Of a stretch of 64,000 nt of DNA, positions 19,394-27,961 are shown piece by piece. Position numbers and translations under genes: made by a program. Each line of letters begins with the position of its first letter. Positions within the stretch are counted from its first letter, which is position 1. Source of the stretch: Thioflexithrix psekupsensis (GTDB taxonomy: Bacteria; Pseudomonadota; Gammaproteobacteria; Beggiatoales; Beggiatoaceae). Location of the stretch: NCBI RefSeq assembly GCF_002149925.1, contig NZ_MSLT01000007.1:1-64000 (forward strand). Direction: 5' to 3'. Under the pieces are notes generated by a model. It was not told the DNA's origin, made no database searches, and saw only the letters and a list, made by a program, of their open reading frames with translations.

Positions 19394-20953
19394 ATGTTTG
19401 AAGCCGCCGAAGTAGGACGTAAAATCAGTAAAGAAACTTACAAAGCCCAAGTGCCTGAATTACGAGCGCAATTGTTACAAGCCCAATTTGCCCTCAGCCA
19501 AACCAAAACGCCGGTGATCATTATTATTTCGGGTGTGGATGGCGCAGGGCGCGGAGATGTGGTGAATGCCCTAAATGAGTGGCTCGATCCACGCGGCATC
19601 GAAACCATCGCCATTGACACCCCAACCGACGAAGAACAATCACGCCCTCACTTTTGGCGATATTGGCGACAATTACCGGCACGGGGACGGATTGGTATTT
19701 TTTTTGGCGGCTGGTACGTTGATCCGATTCAGTCGCTGGCTTATGGCGATATTGAACCGGCGCAAATGGATGAAATGTTGATTCAAATTCGTCGTTTTGA
19801 AACGATGTTAGTGGAAGATGGGGCGTTAATTTTAAAATACTGGCTTCATTTGCCGAAAGATGAACAACAGCAGCGTTTACAAAAACTCGCCGACGATCCC
19901 AACACGCGCCGTAGTGTTTCTGAGCGAGATTGGCAACATGTGAACTTATACGAATCTTTTATGCGAGCTGCCGAGCGCGCCATTCGTCATACTGATTCAG
20001 GCAACGCCCCGTGGCAAATTGTCGAATCCACCAACGCCCGCTATCGAGATTTAACCGTTGCGCAAAGTGTGTTAGACAATCTAAATCAAGTCTTAGCACA
20101 ACAACAAGCCGATGAATTCTCAAGAAAAAATCGACCCGCAACCGCTGCCATTAGCAATTTTAATGCGGGTAAAAAAACCCGTACCGTATTAGACACCGTT
20201 GATCTCAGCCAAACCATTGCCGATAAAGAATATGAAAAACAATTAAGCCTGTATCAAGGACAATTGCACCGCTTGGCGTGGGAAGCACACCGGCAACAAC
20301 GTTCTACTTTGCTGGTGCTAGAAGGCTGGGATGCCGCAGGAAAAGGCGGCAGTATTCGCCGCATGACGCAAGCGATGGATGCGCGTTTGTATCGCGTTAT
20401 TTCTACCTCCGCGCCCACCGATGAAGAGCGTAATCATCATTATTTGTGGCGTTTTTGGCGACATATTCCACGAGCAGGCAGAGTCACCATTTATGACCGT
20501 TCATGGTATGGGCGTGTTCTGGTGGAGCGGGTAGAAGGTTTTGCAACGGAAATGGAATGGAAACGCGCTTATTTAGAAATTAACGGTTTTGAAGAAAATC
20601 TGGCTAAACACGGAATTATTGTCTTAAAATTCTGGTTACACATCGATCCCGATGAGCAGCTAAAACGCTTTAAAGAGCGCGAAGCCGTTCCTTATAAACG
20701 CCATAAAATTACTGAAGAAGATTGGCGTAATCGGGAAAAATGGGATGATTATGTCACGGCAATTGATGACATGGTGGCCAGAACCAGTACGGAATTTGCG
20801 CCATGGATTTTAGTCGCGGGAAATGACAAACGTTTTGCGCGGTTAAAAGTGCTGCAAACAGTGTGCTTGCATTTGGAAAAAGAACTGGGTTTGCATCAAG
20901 AAGAAAAACCTTGTCCAGAGAGTAAATTAAAGCCTAAATCCAAGTCCAAATAG
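19394..20953 (+). CDS. pap: polyphosphate:AMP phosphotransferase (two-domain PPK2)
   Basis: The enzyme transfers a phosphate from polyphosphate to AMP, giving ADP. The 519-residue protein has two PPK2 domains in tandem: the N-terminal one with a modified P loop GVDGAGRGDVVNAL and the C-terminal one with GWDAAGKGGSIRRM, the lid motif YDRSWYGRVLVERVEGF, and RHKITEEDW. Two fused domains are typical of class II PPK2. ATG 19394 is preceded by AAGGATAACAGC, a good ribosome site. It opens a + strand operon with sixA 14 bases downstream. The first domain's P loop has R in place of the catalytic lysine, so it is probably non-catalytic. Confidence 0.93.
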   Translation: MFEAAEVGRKISKETYKAQVPELRAQLLQAQFALSQTKTPVIIIISGVDGAGRGDVVNALNEWLDPRGIETIAIDTPTDEEQSRPHFWRYWRQLPARGRIGIFFGGWYVDPIQSLAYGDIEPAQMDEMLIQIRRFETMLVEDGALILKYWLHLPKDEQQQRLQKLADDPNTRRSVSERDWQHVNLYESFMRAAERAIRHTDSGNAPWQIVESTNARYRDLTVAQSVLDNLNQVLAQQQADEFSRKNRPATAAISNFNAGKKTRTVLDTVDLSQTIADKEYEKQLSLYQGQLHRLAWEAHRQQRSTLLVLEGWDAAGKGGSIRRMTQAMDARLYRVISTSAPTDEERNHHYLWRFWRHIPRAGRVTIYDRSWYGRVLVERVEGFATEMEWKRAYLEINGFEENLAKHGIIVLKFWLHIDPDEQLKRFKEREAVPYKRHKITEEDWRNREKWDDYVTAIDDMVARTSTEFAPWILVAGNDKRFARLKVLQTVCLHLEKELGLHQEEKPCPESKLKPKSKSK

Positions 20954-20967
20954 TAGGATAAATAAGG

Positions 20968-21468
20968 ATGGATATTTTATTAATACGACATGGCATTGCG
21001 CAAGACCGTGAAGATTTTGCCTTGCGCGGACAAGCCGACGAATTGCGCGAATTAACCCCCAAGGGTAAGCGAAAAATGCGCGATGTGGCGTTGGGCTTAA
21101 AAAAATTAGTGCCGTCATTGCACGCTTTGGCCAGCAGTCCGTTGGTGCGAGCGGTGCAGACGGCTGATATTGTCATGGATGTTTATGGTCAATCTTCTCG
21201 CGTTTTGTTACCGGCTTTATCGCCGCGGGGAGAACGCGAAGATGTTTTAGAATGGTTGCAACAACATCCGCGTCAAGAATGTTTAGCTTTAATTGGTCAT
21301 GCGCCTGATTTGGGAGCGTTGGCCAGTTGGTTATTAACAGGGAATGTGGGATTATGGTTGCCTTTAAAGAAAGGTGGCGCGTGTTTATTAAAATGGGATG
21401 AACAAGTGATCGTGGGACAAGGCAAATTGGCGTGGTTATTAACCGCATCACAATTACAAGAATTATAA
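20968..21468 (+). CDS. sixA: phosphohistidine phosphatase SixA
   Basis: SixA removes phosphate from histidine residues, in E. coli on the ArcB Hpt domain and nitrogen PTS. The 166-residue protein (E. coli 161) has the RHG catalytic motif LIRHGIAQDRED at residues 5-16, a second block ALASSPLVRAVQTADI with the conserved arginine, and LALIGHAPDLGALASWLL containing the second catalytic histidine. It is 14 bases after the polyphosphate:AMP phosphotransferase and 20 before the ABC genes, suggesting one transcript. Confidence 0.93.
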   Translation: MDILLIRHGIAQDREDFALRGQADELRELTPKGKRKMRDVALGLKKLVPSLHALASSPLVRAVQTADIVMDVYGQSSRVLLPALSPRGEREDVLEWLQQHPRQECLALIGHAPDLGALASWLLTGNVGLWLPLKKGGACLLKWDEQVIVGQGKLAWLLTASQLQEL

Positions 21469-21488
21469 GGCGAATTGAACAGTAAAAT

Positions 21489-22412
21489 ATGGACGAATTG
21501 CCTTTAATTTCTGCGGTGGAATTGTCTCGTTTTTACGGTCATTTTTGTGCGGTGGATGCACTGAGTTTTGAAGTGAAACGGGGGCAAGTGGTGGGATTTC
21601 TCGGCACCAATGGCGCGGGAAAAACCACCACCATGCAAATGCTCACTGGGAATTTAGCTCCTACGTCGGGACAAATTCGTTTGGCGGGGTTTGATTTGTT
21701 GGATTCGCCCTTAGCCGCAAAGTCCCAATTGGGCTATTTACCGGAGCATCCCCCGTTGTATCCTGAATGTCGTGTGGACGAATATTTGCGTTTTTGTGCG
21801 CGTTTACATGGTTTATCGAAAACAGAAACCCATCAAGCCGTAGATGAAGTGCTGAATACTTGTGGATTGACAGGCGTTTATCGTCGTTTAATTGCTAACT
21901 TATCAAAGGGTTATCAACAGCGCGTCGGTATTGCACAGGCTATTGTTCATTCGCCTTCGGTGGTGGTATTAGACGAGCCGACGGTGGGACTTGACCCGGT
22001 GCAAAGTCACAGTGTACGCGAGTTGATCCAAAAATTGGGACAACAACGGGCTGTGATTGTATCGACGCATTTATTAAACGAAGTACAAAGCATTTGTACC
22101 CATGTGCAAATTTTACAAGCGGGGCGTTGTGTTTTACAAGGTGCGCTACGCGATTTATTGCATCAACCCGTGACCACCCTCACCTTAGGTTTACATCACG
22201 CGCCCAGTCTTGCCCGCTTGAAAATATTACCAAATGTGCAACAAGTCGAAAGCATAACGCCCAACAAGTGGCGTTTACACTGTTCCCCCGGCCAATTGCC
22301 CACAGATGCGATTGTGCAAGCCGCCGCGGCAGAACGATGGGGATTATTTGAATTAACTCCCGAATATCGCACATTAGAACAATTATTTATCGAATTAACC
22401 CAGTTATCGTAG
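21489..22412 (+). CDS. ABC transporter ATP-binding protein, GldA-like
   Basis: A 307-residue ABC ATPase: Walker A GTNGAGKTTTMQML, signature LSKGYQQRVGIAQAI, Walker B VVVLDEPTVGLDP and the H-loop STHLLNEV. A C-terminal extension (about 220-307) is typical of exporters of the GldA/NosF kind. It is followed by an integral membrane subunit, a GldG-like protein and a DUF4340 protein, the same order as the gliding-motility-associated ABC systems. In gammaproteobacteria these operons are widespread and their substrate is unknown; a link to gliding is tempting but unproven. Confidence 0.9.
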   Translation: MDELPLISAVELSRFYGHFCAVDALSFEVKRGQVVGFLGTNGAGKTTTMQMLTGNLAPTSGQIRLAGFDLLDSPLAAKSQLGYLPEHPPLYPECRVDEYLRFCARLHGLSKTETHQAVDEVLNTCGLTGVYRRLIANLSKGYQQRVGIAQAIVHSPSVVVLDEPTVGLDPVQSHSVRELIQKLGQQRAVIVSTHLLNEVQSICTHVQILQAGRCVLQGALRDLLHQPVTTLTLGLHHAPSLARLKILPNVQQVESITPNKWRLHCSPGQLPTDAIVQAAAAERWGLFELTPEYRTLEQLFIELTQLS

Positions 22413-22418
22413 GTCGTT

Positions 22419-23162
22419 ATGTGGATTATTGCTGGACGTGAATGGTGCAGTTTATTAACTGGTTTATTGGGTTGGAGTATTTTAGCCTTAGTACAGTTTA
22501 TTTTAGCGTGGGTTTTTGCGGTATTGGTTTATGTTTTTACTCAATCCGACGTGCAAGCGCAATTGTTGCAACAGGAAGGAATGCCCGGTATGAGTGAATT
22601 AATTTTAACGCCGTGGTTTAATTGGCTGGGTTTTATTTTGGTGTTTATTACGCCGTTTTTAACCATGCGTTTAATTGCAGAAGAACGGCGACAACACAGC
22701 TTAATTTTACTGTTATCGGCACCATTATCGACGTGGCAAATTGTTTTAGGTAAATTTATTGGAATATGGGGATTTATCACATTATTGTTATTAATCGCCA
22801 TGCTCATGCCTTTATCTTTATTATTTGGGACAACGTTAGATATGGGACAATTGGCTGCGGCTTTTTTAGCGGCGTGGTTGTTGTCGGCGGCGTTGATTGC
22901 GGTGGGTTTGTACTTATCTATCCGAAATCATCAACCGTTGGTCGCGGCCATGACGACTCTAGTTGTTTTACTGTTATTATGGATATTGGATTGGGCGGGG
23001 GGCGATGAATCGGCTTTATTTCATTACCTATCCTTACAAACCCATTATCAAGTTTTAATTACAGGTTTAGTGGATAGCACCCATATTCTTTATTATATTT
23101 GGGTGAGTTTATTTTTTTTAGGACTGAGTTATCATCAATTAGACAGCGAACGCGCCAATTAA
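22419..23162 (+). CDS. ABC transporter permease, GldF-like
   Basis: A 247-residue protein with six membrane segments, the inner-membrane partner of the ATPase six bases upstream. TPWFNWLGFILVFITPFLTMRL and AEERRQHSLILLLSAPLSTWQIVLGK are typical of ABC-2 type permeases such as GldF and NosY, where the cytoplasmic coupling helix carries EE-R. The following gene starts 11 bases downstream. Confidence 0.88.
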   Translation: MWIIAGREWCSLLTGLLGWSILALVQFILAWVFAVLVYVFTQSDVQAQLLQQEGMPGMSELILTPWFNWLGFILVFITPFLTMRLIAEERRQHSLILLLSAPLSTWQIVLGKFIGIWGFITLLLLIAMLMPLSLLFGTTLDMGQLAAAFLAAWLLSAALIAVGLYLSIRNHQPLVAAMTTLVVLLLLWILDWAGGDESALFHYLSLQTHYQVLITGLVDSTHILYYIWVSLFFLGLSYHQLDSERAN

Positions 23163-23172
23163 AAATTTTCTT

Positions 23173-24546
23173 ATGTTTATTAATAATAAAAATCGCTGGT
23201 TTATTCGATTCAGTGGCTGGATTTTTGTGATAATATTCACAATACTCATTGGATTATTGGCTTGGTTAAGTGTGCATTATTCGATTAAAAGTGATTGGAC
23301 GAAACCCCAGCGTCATACTTTATCAGCGGCCAGCCAAGCGATATTAGCGCAATTTAAAGAAGAATTATTATTTCGTATCTATGTCACTGAAAACGAATCT
23401 TTAAAAACATTGATGCAAGAAATTATTGCACCCTATCAACGGGCTTATTCGCCGCTGATAACGGAATGGGTTAATCCCCACACCATGCCAATGGAAGTCA
23501 GAGAATTAGAGATTCAAAATGATGGTGAATTATTTATTCATTATCAAGGTCGTTATGAACAATTGCGTGAGATTAGCGAAGAGACAATTACCAATGCCTT
23601 GCAACGTTTAATTCGCCCTGAGAATCGTTATTTAACCTTTCTCACTGGACACGGCGAACGCAGCCCAGAGCAGTTTGGTCATCATGATGTCACTGATTTT
23701 GCGGATCATTTGCGCTCACGGGGTTTTGTTGTCGATACCCATCATTTTGCGCAGCAAGGTGATTTGCCTGAAGAAACGGGTTTATTGGTTTTAGCCAGTA
23801 TTCGCTCATCTTTATTGGCGGGCGAAATGGCGGCGATTAAGGATTATTTGCAGCAAGGTGGCAATTTACTGTGGTTATTAGACCCAGACAGTCATGGAGA
23901 TTCGGCTGAATTATTGGCTTATTTGGGCGTGGAGAAACAATCAGGAATAATGGTTGATTTAAATAGCCAGATATTGGGTGTGAATAACCCAACATTAATT
24001 ACATTAAATCGCTATACAAGACATGCTATTGTGGCTGATTTTGCTTATACCACTTTATTTCCTGAGTCGATTGGATTGACTGCCAATCCGCCCGAAAATT
24101 GGTCACAATCTCCTTTTTTATTAACCCCTGCACAAACGTGGTTAGAGCAGTCCCCGCAACAAAAACCACCGCAATTTGATGCAGACCAAGACATTTCTGG
24201 CCCCCTCGCGCTGGGTTTAGTGCTAACACGTCATTATGAAGTGACATTAGCCGATGACAGCACGGAATTATTAGAACAACGTGTGGTATTGATTGGCGAT
24301 GGTGATTTCTTGTCCAATACCTATTTAAATAACGGCGGCAATTTGGACTTGGGACTGCGTTTGGTAAATTGGCTGGTGCGCGATGAGCAATTTATTACGA
24401 TTCCCGCACGAATGGATTTAGATAAAACCTTATCTTTACATTCATTACAAGCCAGTTTATTGGGTTTATTTTTCTTGGTTATTTTACCGATTGCTTTATT
24501 TAGCACGGGATTTATTATTTATGCTTATCGTAAAAGGAGTGTATAA
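23173..24546 (+). CDS. GldG-like auxiliary protein of an ABC system
   Basis: A 457-residue protein with an N-terminal membrane anchor (about 10-32) and a C-terminal one (about 430-452), with a large periplasmic part between. The periplasmic part has a GATase1/IFT52-like fold: LTFLTGHGERSPEQF, LLVLASIRSSLLAGEMAAIK and GGNLLWLLDPDSHGD. GldG-type proteins are found with GldA/GldF permeases; their action is unknown. It is 10 bases after the permease gene and 3 before the DUF4340 gene. Confidence 0.85.
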   Translation: MFINNKNRWFIRFSGWIFVIIFTILIGLLAWLSVHYSIKSDWTKPQRHTLSAASQAILAQFKEELLFRIYVTENESLKTLMQEIIAPYQRAYSPLITEWVNPHTMPMEVRELEIQNDGELFIHYQGRYEQLREISEETITNALQRLIRPENRYLTFLTGHGERSPEQFGHHDVTDFADHLRSRGFVVDTHHFAQQGDLPEETGLLVLASIRSSLLAGEMAAIKDYLQQGGNLLWLLDPDSHGDSAELLAYLGVEKQSGIMVDLNSQILGVNNPTLITLNRYTRHAIVADFAYTTLFPESIGLTANPPENWSQSPFLLTPAQTWLEQSPQQKPPQFDADQDISGPLALGLVLTRHYEVTLADDSTELLEQRVVLIGDGDFLSNTYLNNGGNLDLGLRLVNWLVRDEQFITIPARMDLDKTLSLHSLQASLLGLFFLVILPIALFSTGFIIYAYRKRSV

Positions 24547-24549
24547 CTT

Positions 24550-25443
24550 ATGTTGTCACACCGCTGGTGGGTTAATTTCGTCCTATTACTGATCATCTTT
24601 CTTTTGGTGATTGCGGTGGTGATTGCCCGCGGTAATGGTGGGCGATGTGAAAAAGGTGAGCCGTGTGAAACTCCTCCCCTAACCCATCGAAAACCCAATG
24701 AGATACAAAATATCCGCATTCAACGCCATGGACATGATGAACTTCATTTAACCCGCCTGAATGCCGATGAATGGCAATTGTTGAAACCGCTTAACTTACC
24801 CGCCCGCACTTTTCGGGTGAATAAGTTATTAGACATTTTAACCACTCACCGCTATGTGGCCTTGAATGAAGAAATTCCTGATTTAGCCGCTTTAAAATTA
24901 AATCCGCCGATAGCGAGAATTTGGTTTGATGATTTTAATATCAGTTTGGGAGATAGCACGCCAATTAACACCCAACAACGTTATGTATTAATTGGTAGAA
25001 TGGTTTATTTATTAGACGATCATTTTGATATGATATTGGGTCAGTCTGCGGCAGATTTTTCTAGTCTTTTTCCATTCGGACAACAGGCTTCTTTTAAGAA
25101 ATTGGTTTTACCGCAATTCACCTTAGAAAAGATTGATGGACAATGGCAACTGACTGAAACCAAAGACCACACCCAAGCCCTTAAAACCCACGATCTCACG
25201 GCATTAGCCACCCGCTGGCAAAGTTTGCAGGCTTTGAATGTTTCCCTTCAGACGGAAAATGAGGTGGAATGGTCAACTTTTCCTATGGTACAAATTTATT
25301 TGGAGAAATCCACAGGGGAAGAGTCGCCATGGTTGCTTTATCAGGTCAGCACCCATCCTGAACTGATTCTTGCGGCACCTGAGCGTGGGGTTCGCTATCA
25401 TTTTTCAGCAACGCAGGCAGATATATTGGCCTTGAATCGCTGA
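24550..25443 (+). CDS. DUF4340 domain protein
   Basis: A 297-residue protein with one N-terminal membrane helix (about 8-27) and a periplasmic part made of repeating DUF4340-type beta units: IRIQRHGHDELHLTRLNADE with W-LLKP, FRVNKLLDILTTHRY, and PIARIWFDDFNISLGDS. DUF4340 proteins are regular partners of Gld-like ABC operons. It ends the operon, and a strong terminator follows at 25490-25533. Confidence 0.87.
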   Translation: MLSHRWWVNFVLLLIIFLLVIAVVIARGNGGRCEKGEPCETPPLTHRKPNEIQNIRIQRHGHDELHLTRLNADEWQLLKPLNLPARTFRVNKLLDILTTHRYVALNEEIPDLAALKLNPPIARIWFDDFNISLGDSTPINTQQRYVLIGRMVYLLDDHFDMILGQSAADFSSLFPFGQQASFKKLVLPQFTLEKIDGQWQLTETKDHTQALKTHDLTALATRWQSLQALNVSLQTENEVEWSTFPMVQIYLEKSTGEESPWLLYQVSTHPELILAAPERGVRYHFSATQADILALNR

Positions 25444-25489
25444 AAATCAGCGCGACTCGCCTTATAATGCCTCATTCATGATCTTTAGG

Positions 25490-25533
25490 CAGGGATAACA
25501 TCGCCATCGTGAGCGGTATTATCCCTGTCTTTT
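25490..25533 (+). terminator. rho-independent terminator after the Gld-like operon
   Basis: CAGGGATAA at 25490-25498 pairs with TTATCCCTG at 25519-25527, with more pairing inside (CGC/GCG), and is followed by TCTTTT. It lies 47 bases after the DUF4340 stop and ends the run from 19394. Confidence 0.85.
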
Positions 25534-25583
25534 GTCGATTGGCCTAAACCATTTTATTTTCCTGATGCCTTGAGTCATTTTAA

Positions 25584-26552
25584 ATGCGTGACGATTTTTT
25601 TGCCGTATTTTTTGCGGTATTATTTCACTTGATGTTAGCGGTTTCATACTGGCTTTTTTCAAAAAATACCCTAGTGTTTGTTTTGCCTGCTTCGCAAAAT
25701 TATCAAGTGATTGAGGCAGAATTACTGATTGATCCAGAGCTTGACTTGGAAGAACCACCGCCACCGCTGCCCGTGGTGGAAACGCCTGTTGTAGAACCTA
25801 TACCGGAACCTGTTGTTATACCAGAGCCAGAACCAGAACCAATTGTAGAAGAACCCGACGAATCGGCACAATTAGCCTTATTAGAGTTGAAAAAACAAGA
25901 ACAGGCTAAAATCGAAGCCGAAACCGAACGCAAACGCATCGAAGAACAAAAACGCAAAGAAGCCGCCGAACGCAAACGCGCCGAAGAACAAAAACGCAAG
26001 GAAAAAGAAGAAGCCGAACGCAAACGCATCAAAGAACAAGAACGCAAAGAAGCCGCCGAACGCAAGCGCACCGAAGCGCAACAACGCAAGGAAAAAGAAG
26101 AAGCCGAGCGTAAACGCAAAGAAGCCGCCGAACGTAAACGCGCCGAAGAGCAAAAACGCAAGGAAAAAGAAGAAGCCGAGCGTAAACGCAAAGAAGCCGC
26201 CGCCGCTAAAGCCCAAGCCGATGCCGCCGCGGCCAGAGGTGCGGCCGATCAGGCGCGAATGACGCAAAGAGTCGGCCAAGTCATGGCGTTAATCCAACAG
26301 CGCGTCAAACAACGCTGGATTCGCCCTCCTAATACAACTAACGCACTGAGTTGCATTATTGAAGTACGTTTATTGCCTGATGGCACAGTGGGTTCTGCTT
26401 CGGTGGTGAAAAGCAGCGGCAATACTGTTTTTGACCGCTCTGCCGAACAAGCCATTCGCAGTGCATCGCCTTTACCCGTTTCCATTTCGCAAAATGCAGA
26501 TGTCTTTGATAAATTTCGCCAATTTCGTTTTAAATTTGACGCAAGCCAATAA
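25584..26552 (+). CDS. tolA: cell envelope integrity protein TolA
   Basis: TolA links inner-membrane TolQR to TolB/Pal and helps outer-membrane constriction at division. The 322-residue protein has an N-terminal anchor (about 5-32), a Pro/Glu-rich stretch (EPPPPLPVVETPVVEPIPEP), a long charged helix built of repeated KRKEAAERKRAEEQ units (about 105-215), and a C-terminal TonB-like domain with RVKQRWIRPPNT and EVRLLPDGTVGSASVVKSSG. tolB follows after 17 bases. tolQ, tolR and pal, usually in the same operon, are absent here. Confidence 0.92.
   Translation: MRDDFFAVFFAVLFHLMLAVSYWLFSKNTLVFVLPASQNYQVIEAELLIDPELDLEEPPPPLPVVETPVVEPIPEPVVIPEPEPEPIVEEPDESAQLALLELKKQEQAKIEAETERKRIEEQKRKEAAERKRAEEQKRKEKEEAERKRIKEQERKEAAERKRTEAQQRKEKEEAERKRKEAAERKRAEEQKRKEKEEAERKRKEAAAAKAQADAAAARGAADQARMTQRVGQVMALIQQRVKQRWIRPPNTTNALSCIIEVRLLPDGTVGSASVVKSSGNTVFDRSAEQAIRSASPLPVSISQNADVFDKFRQFRFKFDASQ
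25905..26210 (+). repeat. in-frame coding repeats of the TolA helix
   Basis: About 300 bases are built of imperfect 12-36 base units such as GAACGCAAACGCGCCGAAGA and AAGGAAAAAGAAGAAGCCGA in shuffled order. All units are multiples of three, so slippage or recombination would change helix length without breaking the frame. Confidence 0.8.
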
Positions 26553-26569
26553 ATTTTTAGGAAACCAAG

Positions 26570-27853
26570 ATGAGAAAATTCATTATTTTTTTACTGTTTT
26601 ACTTAACCAGCCCTGCATTTGCTCAAGATATGCTCACCATTGAAATCACGGGCGGACGACAAGGTGGATTACCCATTGCCATTGTGCCGTTTGGGATACA
26701 AGCGGGAATGGCTACTTCTCCCATTGACATGGCAGGTATCATTAGCAGCAATTTGCACCGTAGCGGCCGCTTCGATCCCATGCCTACGGCACGTTTACCT
26801 GCTTTACCCGTTGATAACAGCCAAGTGCAGTTTCCCGTGTGGCAACAGGTCAGTATGCCACATTTGGTGATTGGACGTATTTCTGGAAGTGCCACGCAAG
26901 GTTATACGGTTGAATTTCAATTATTCGACGTTTTCCGAGAAGTGCAATTATTAGGTTTACGCTACAGTGCCACCAGTAGCACTTTACGCCAAGTCGCCCA
27001 CCAAATCAGCGATGCCATTTACCAAGCCATCACGGGCGAACGTGGCGTATTTTCTACCCGCATTGTCTATGTCACCATGACTCGCGGATCAGGAGGCAGA
27101 ATTTATCGTCTCAATGTAGCCGATGCCGACGGCGGCAATCCACAAATTATGCTCGAATCCAGAGAACCCATCTTGTCCCCCTCATGGTCTCCCGATGGGC
27201 AAAGCGTGGCTTATGTCTCTTTTGAAGGCAAACGCACTGCGATTTATGTGCAGAATGTGCGCACGGGACGGCGTAATATTGTTTCATCCAGTGCGGGATT
27301 GAACAGTGCGCCCGCGTGGTCGCCAGATGGTTCTCGTCTTGCCATGAGTTTGTCTAAGGACGGTAATCCAGAAATTTATGTGTTAAGTCTCCGTTCTAGC
27401 CAATTTACCCGCTTAACCAATCATCCTGCGATTGATACGGAACCGGATTGGTCTCCTGATGGCAGCTCTATCGTATTCACTTCAGATCGCGGTGGTAATC
27501 CACAAATTTATCAAATGTCTGCCTCTGGTGGTACGCCGCAGCGTCTTACTTTTACAGGTAACTACAATGCCCGTCCGCGTTTTTCTCCCGACGGCACACA
27601 ATTGGCTGTTTTACATAACGGCGGAAATGGCTATCGTATCGCCTTATACGATCTACAAATACGGCAATTTACCACCTTATCTCGTAGTTCTTCTGACGAA
27701 TCGCCCACCTTCGCTCCCAATGGCAGTATGATTTTATACGGTTCAGGACGCGATTTGGCTGCGGTTTCCAGCGATGGACGTGTGCATCAACGTTTAGCGG
27801 TCGGTGCGGGTCAGGAGGTGCGCGAACCCGCATGGTCGCCTTTTGCCGATTAA
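26570..27853 (+). CDS. tolB: Tol-Pal system protein TolB
   Basis: TolB is a periplasmic beta-propeller that bridges TolA and Pal. The 427-residue protein (E. coli 430) has a signal peptide (about 1-18, ending PAFAQD), an N-terminal domain with LPIAIVPFG, and a six-bladed propeller with repeated PSWSPDGQSVAYVS, PAWSPDGSRLAMSLS, PDWSPDGSSIVFTSDR and PRFSPDGTQLAVL motifs. It follows tolA by 17 bases, with AGGAAACC ahead of the start. A terminator follows at 27872, so pal is not in this transcript. Confidence 0.95.
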   Translation: MRKFIIFLLFYLTSPAFAQDMLTIEITGGRQGGLPIAIVPFGIQAGMATSPIDMAGIISSNLHRSGRFDPMPTARLPALPVDNSQVQFPVWQQVSMPHLVIGRISGSATQGYTVEFQLFDVFREVQLLGLRYSATSSTLRQVAHQISDAIYQAITGERGVFSTRIVYVTMTRGSGGRIYRLNVADADGGNPQIMLESREPILSPSWSPDGQSVAYVSFEGKRTAIYVQNVRTGRRNIVSSSAGLNSAPAWSPDGSRLAMSLSKDGNPEIYVLSLRSSQFTRLTNHPAIDTEPDWSPDGSSIVFTSDRGGNPQIYQMSASGGTPQRLTFTGNYNARPRFSPDGTQLAVLHNGGNGYRIALYDLQIRQFTTLSRSSSDESPTFAPNGSMILYGSGRDLAAVSSDGRVHQRLAVGAGQEVREPAWSPFAD

Positions 27854-27871
27854 AAAATAAAGGCAGGATAA

Positions 27872-27900
27872 AAAAGGACAGATTAATACTGTCCTTTTAA
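27872..27900. terminator. terminator after tolB
   Basis: AAAAGGACAG pairs with CTGTCCTTTT around a seven-base loop. A-run and T-run flank the stem, so it could work on both strands, but only tolB transcripts arrive here. Confidence 0.8.
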
Positions 27901-27961
27901 AAGTCATGGGATTTGTGAAAAAAATCACATGAATTAATACGAATTTTATGGATAATGTGAC

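Noticed and set aside
25703-26279. Long minus-strand open frames rich in Ser/Arg and Phe/Gly opposite tolA
   Set aside because: They are mirror images of the KRKEAAE coding repeats; composition follows directly from the sense repeats and no ribosome site or homology supports them.
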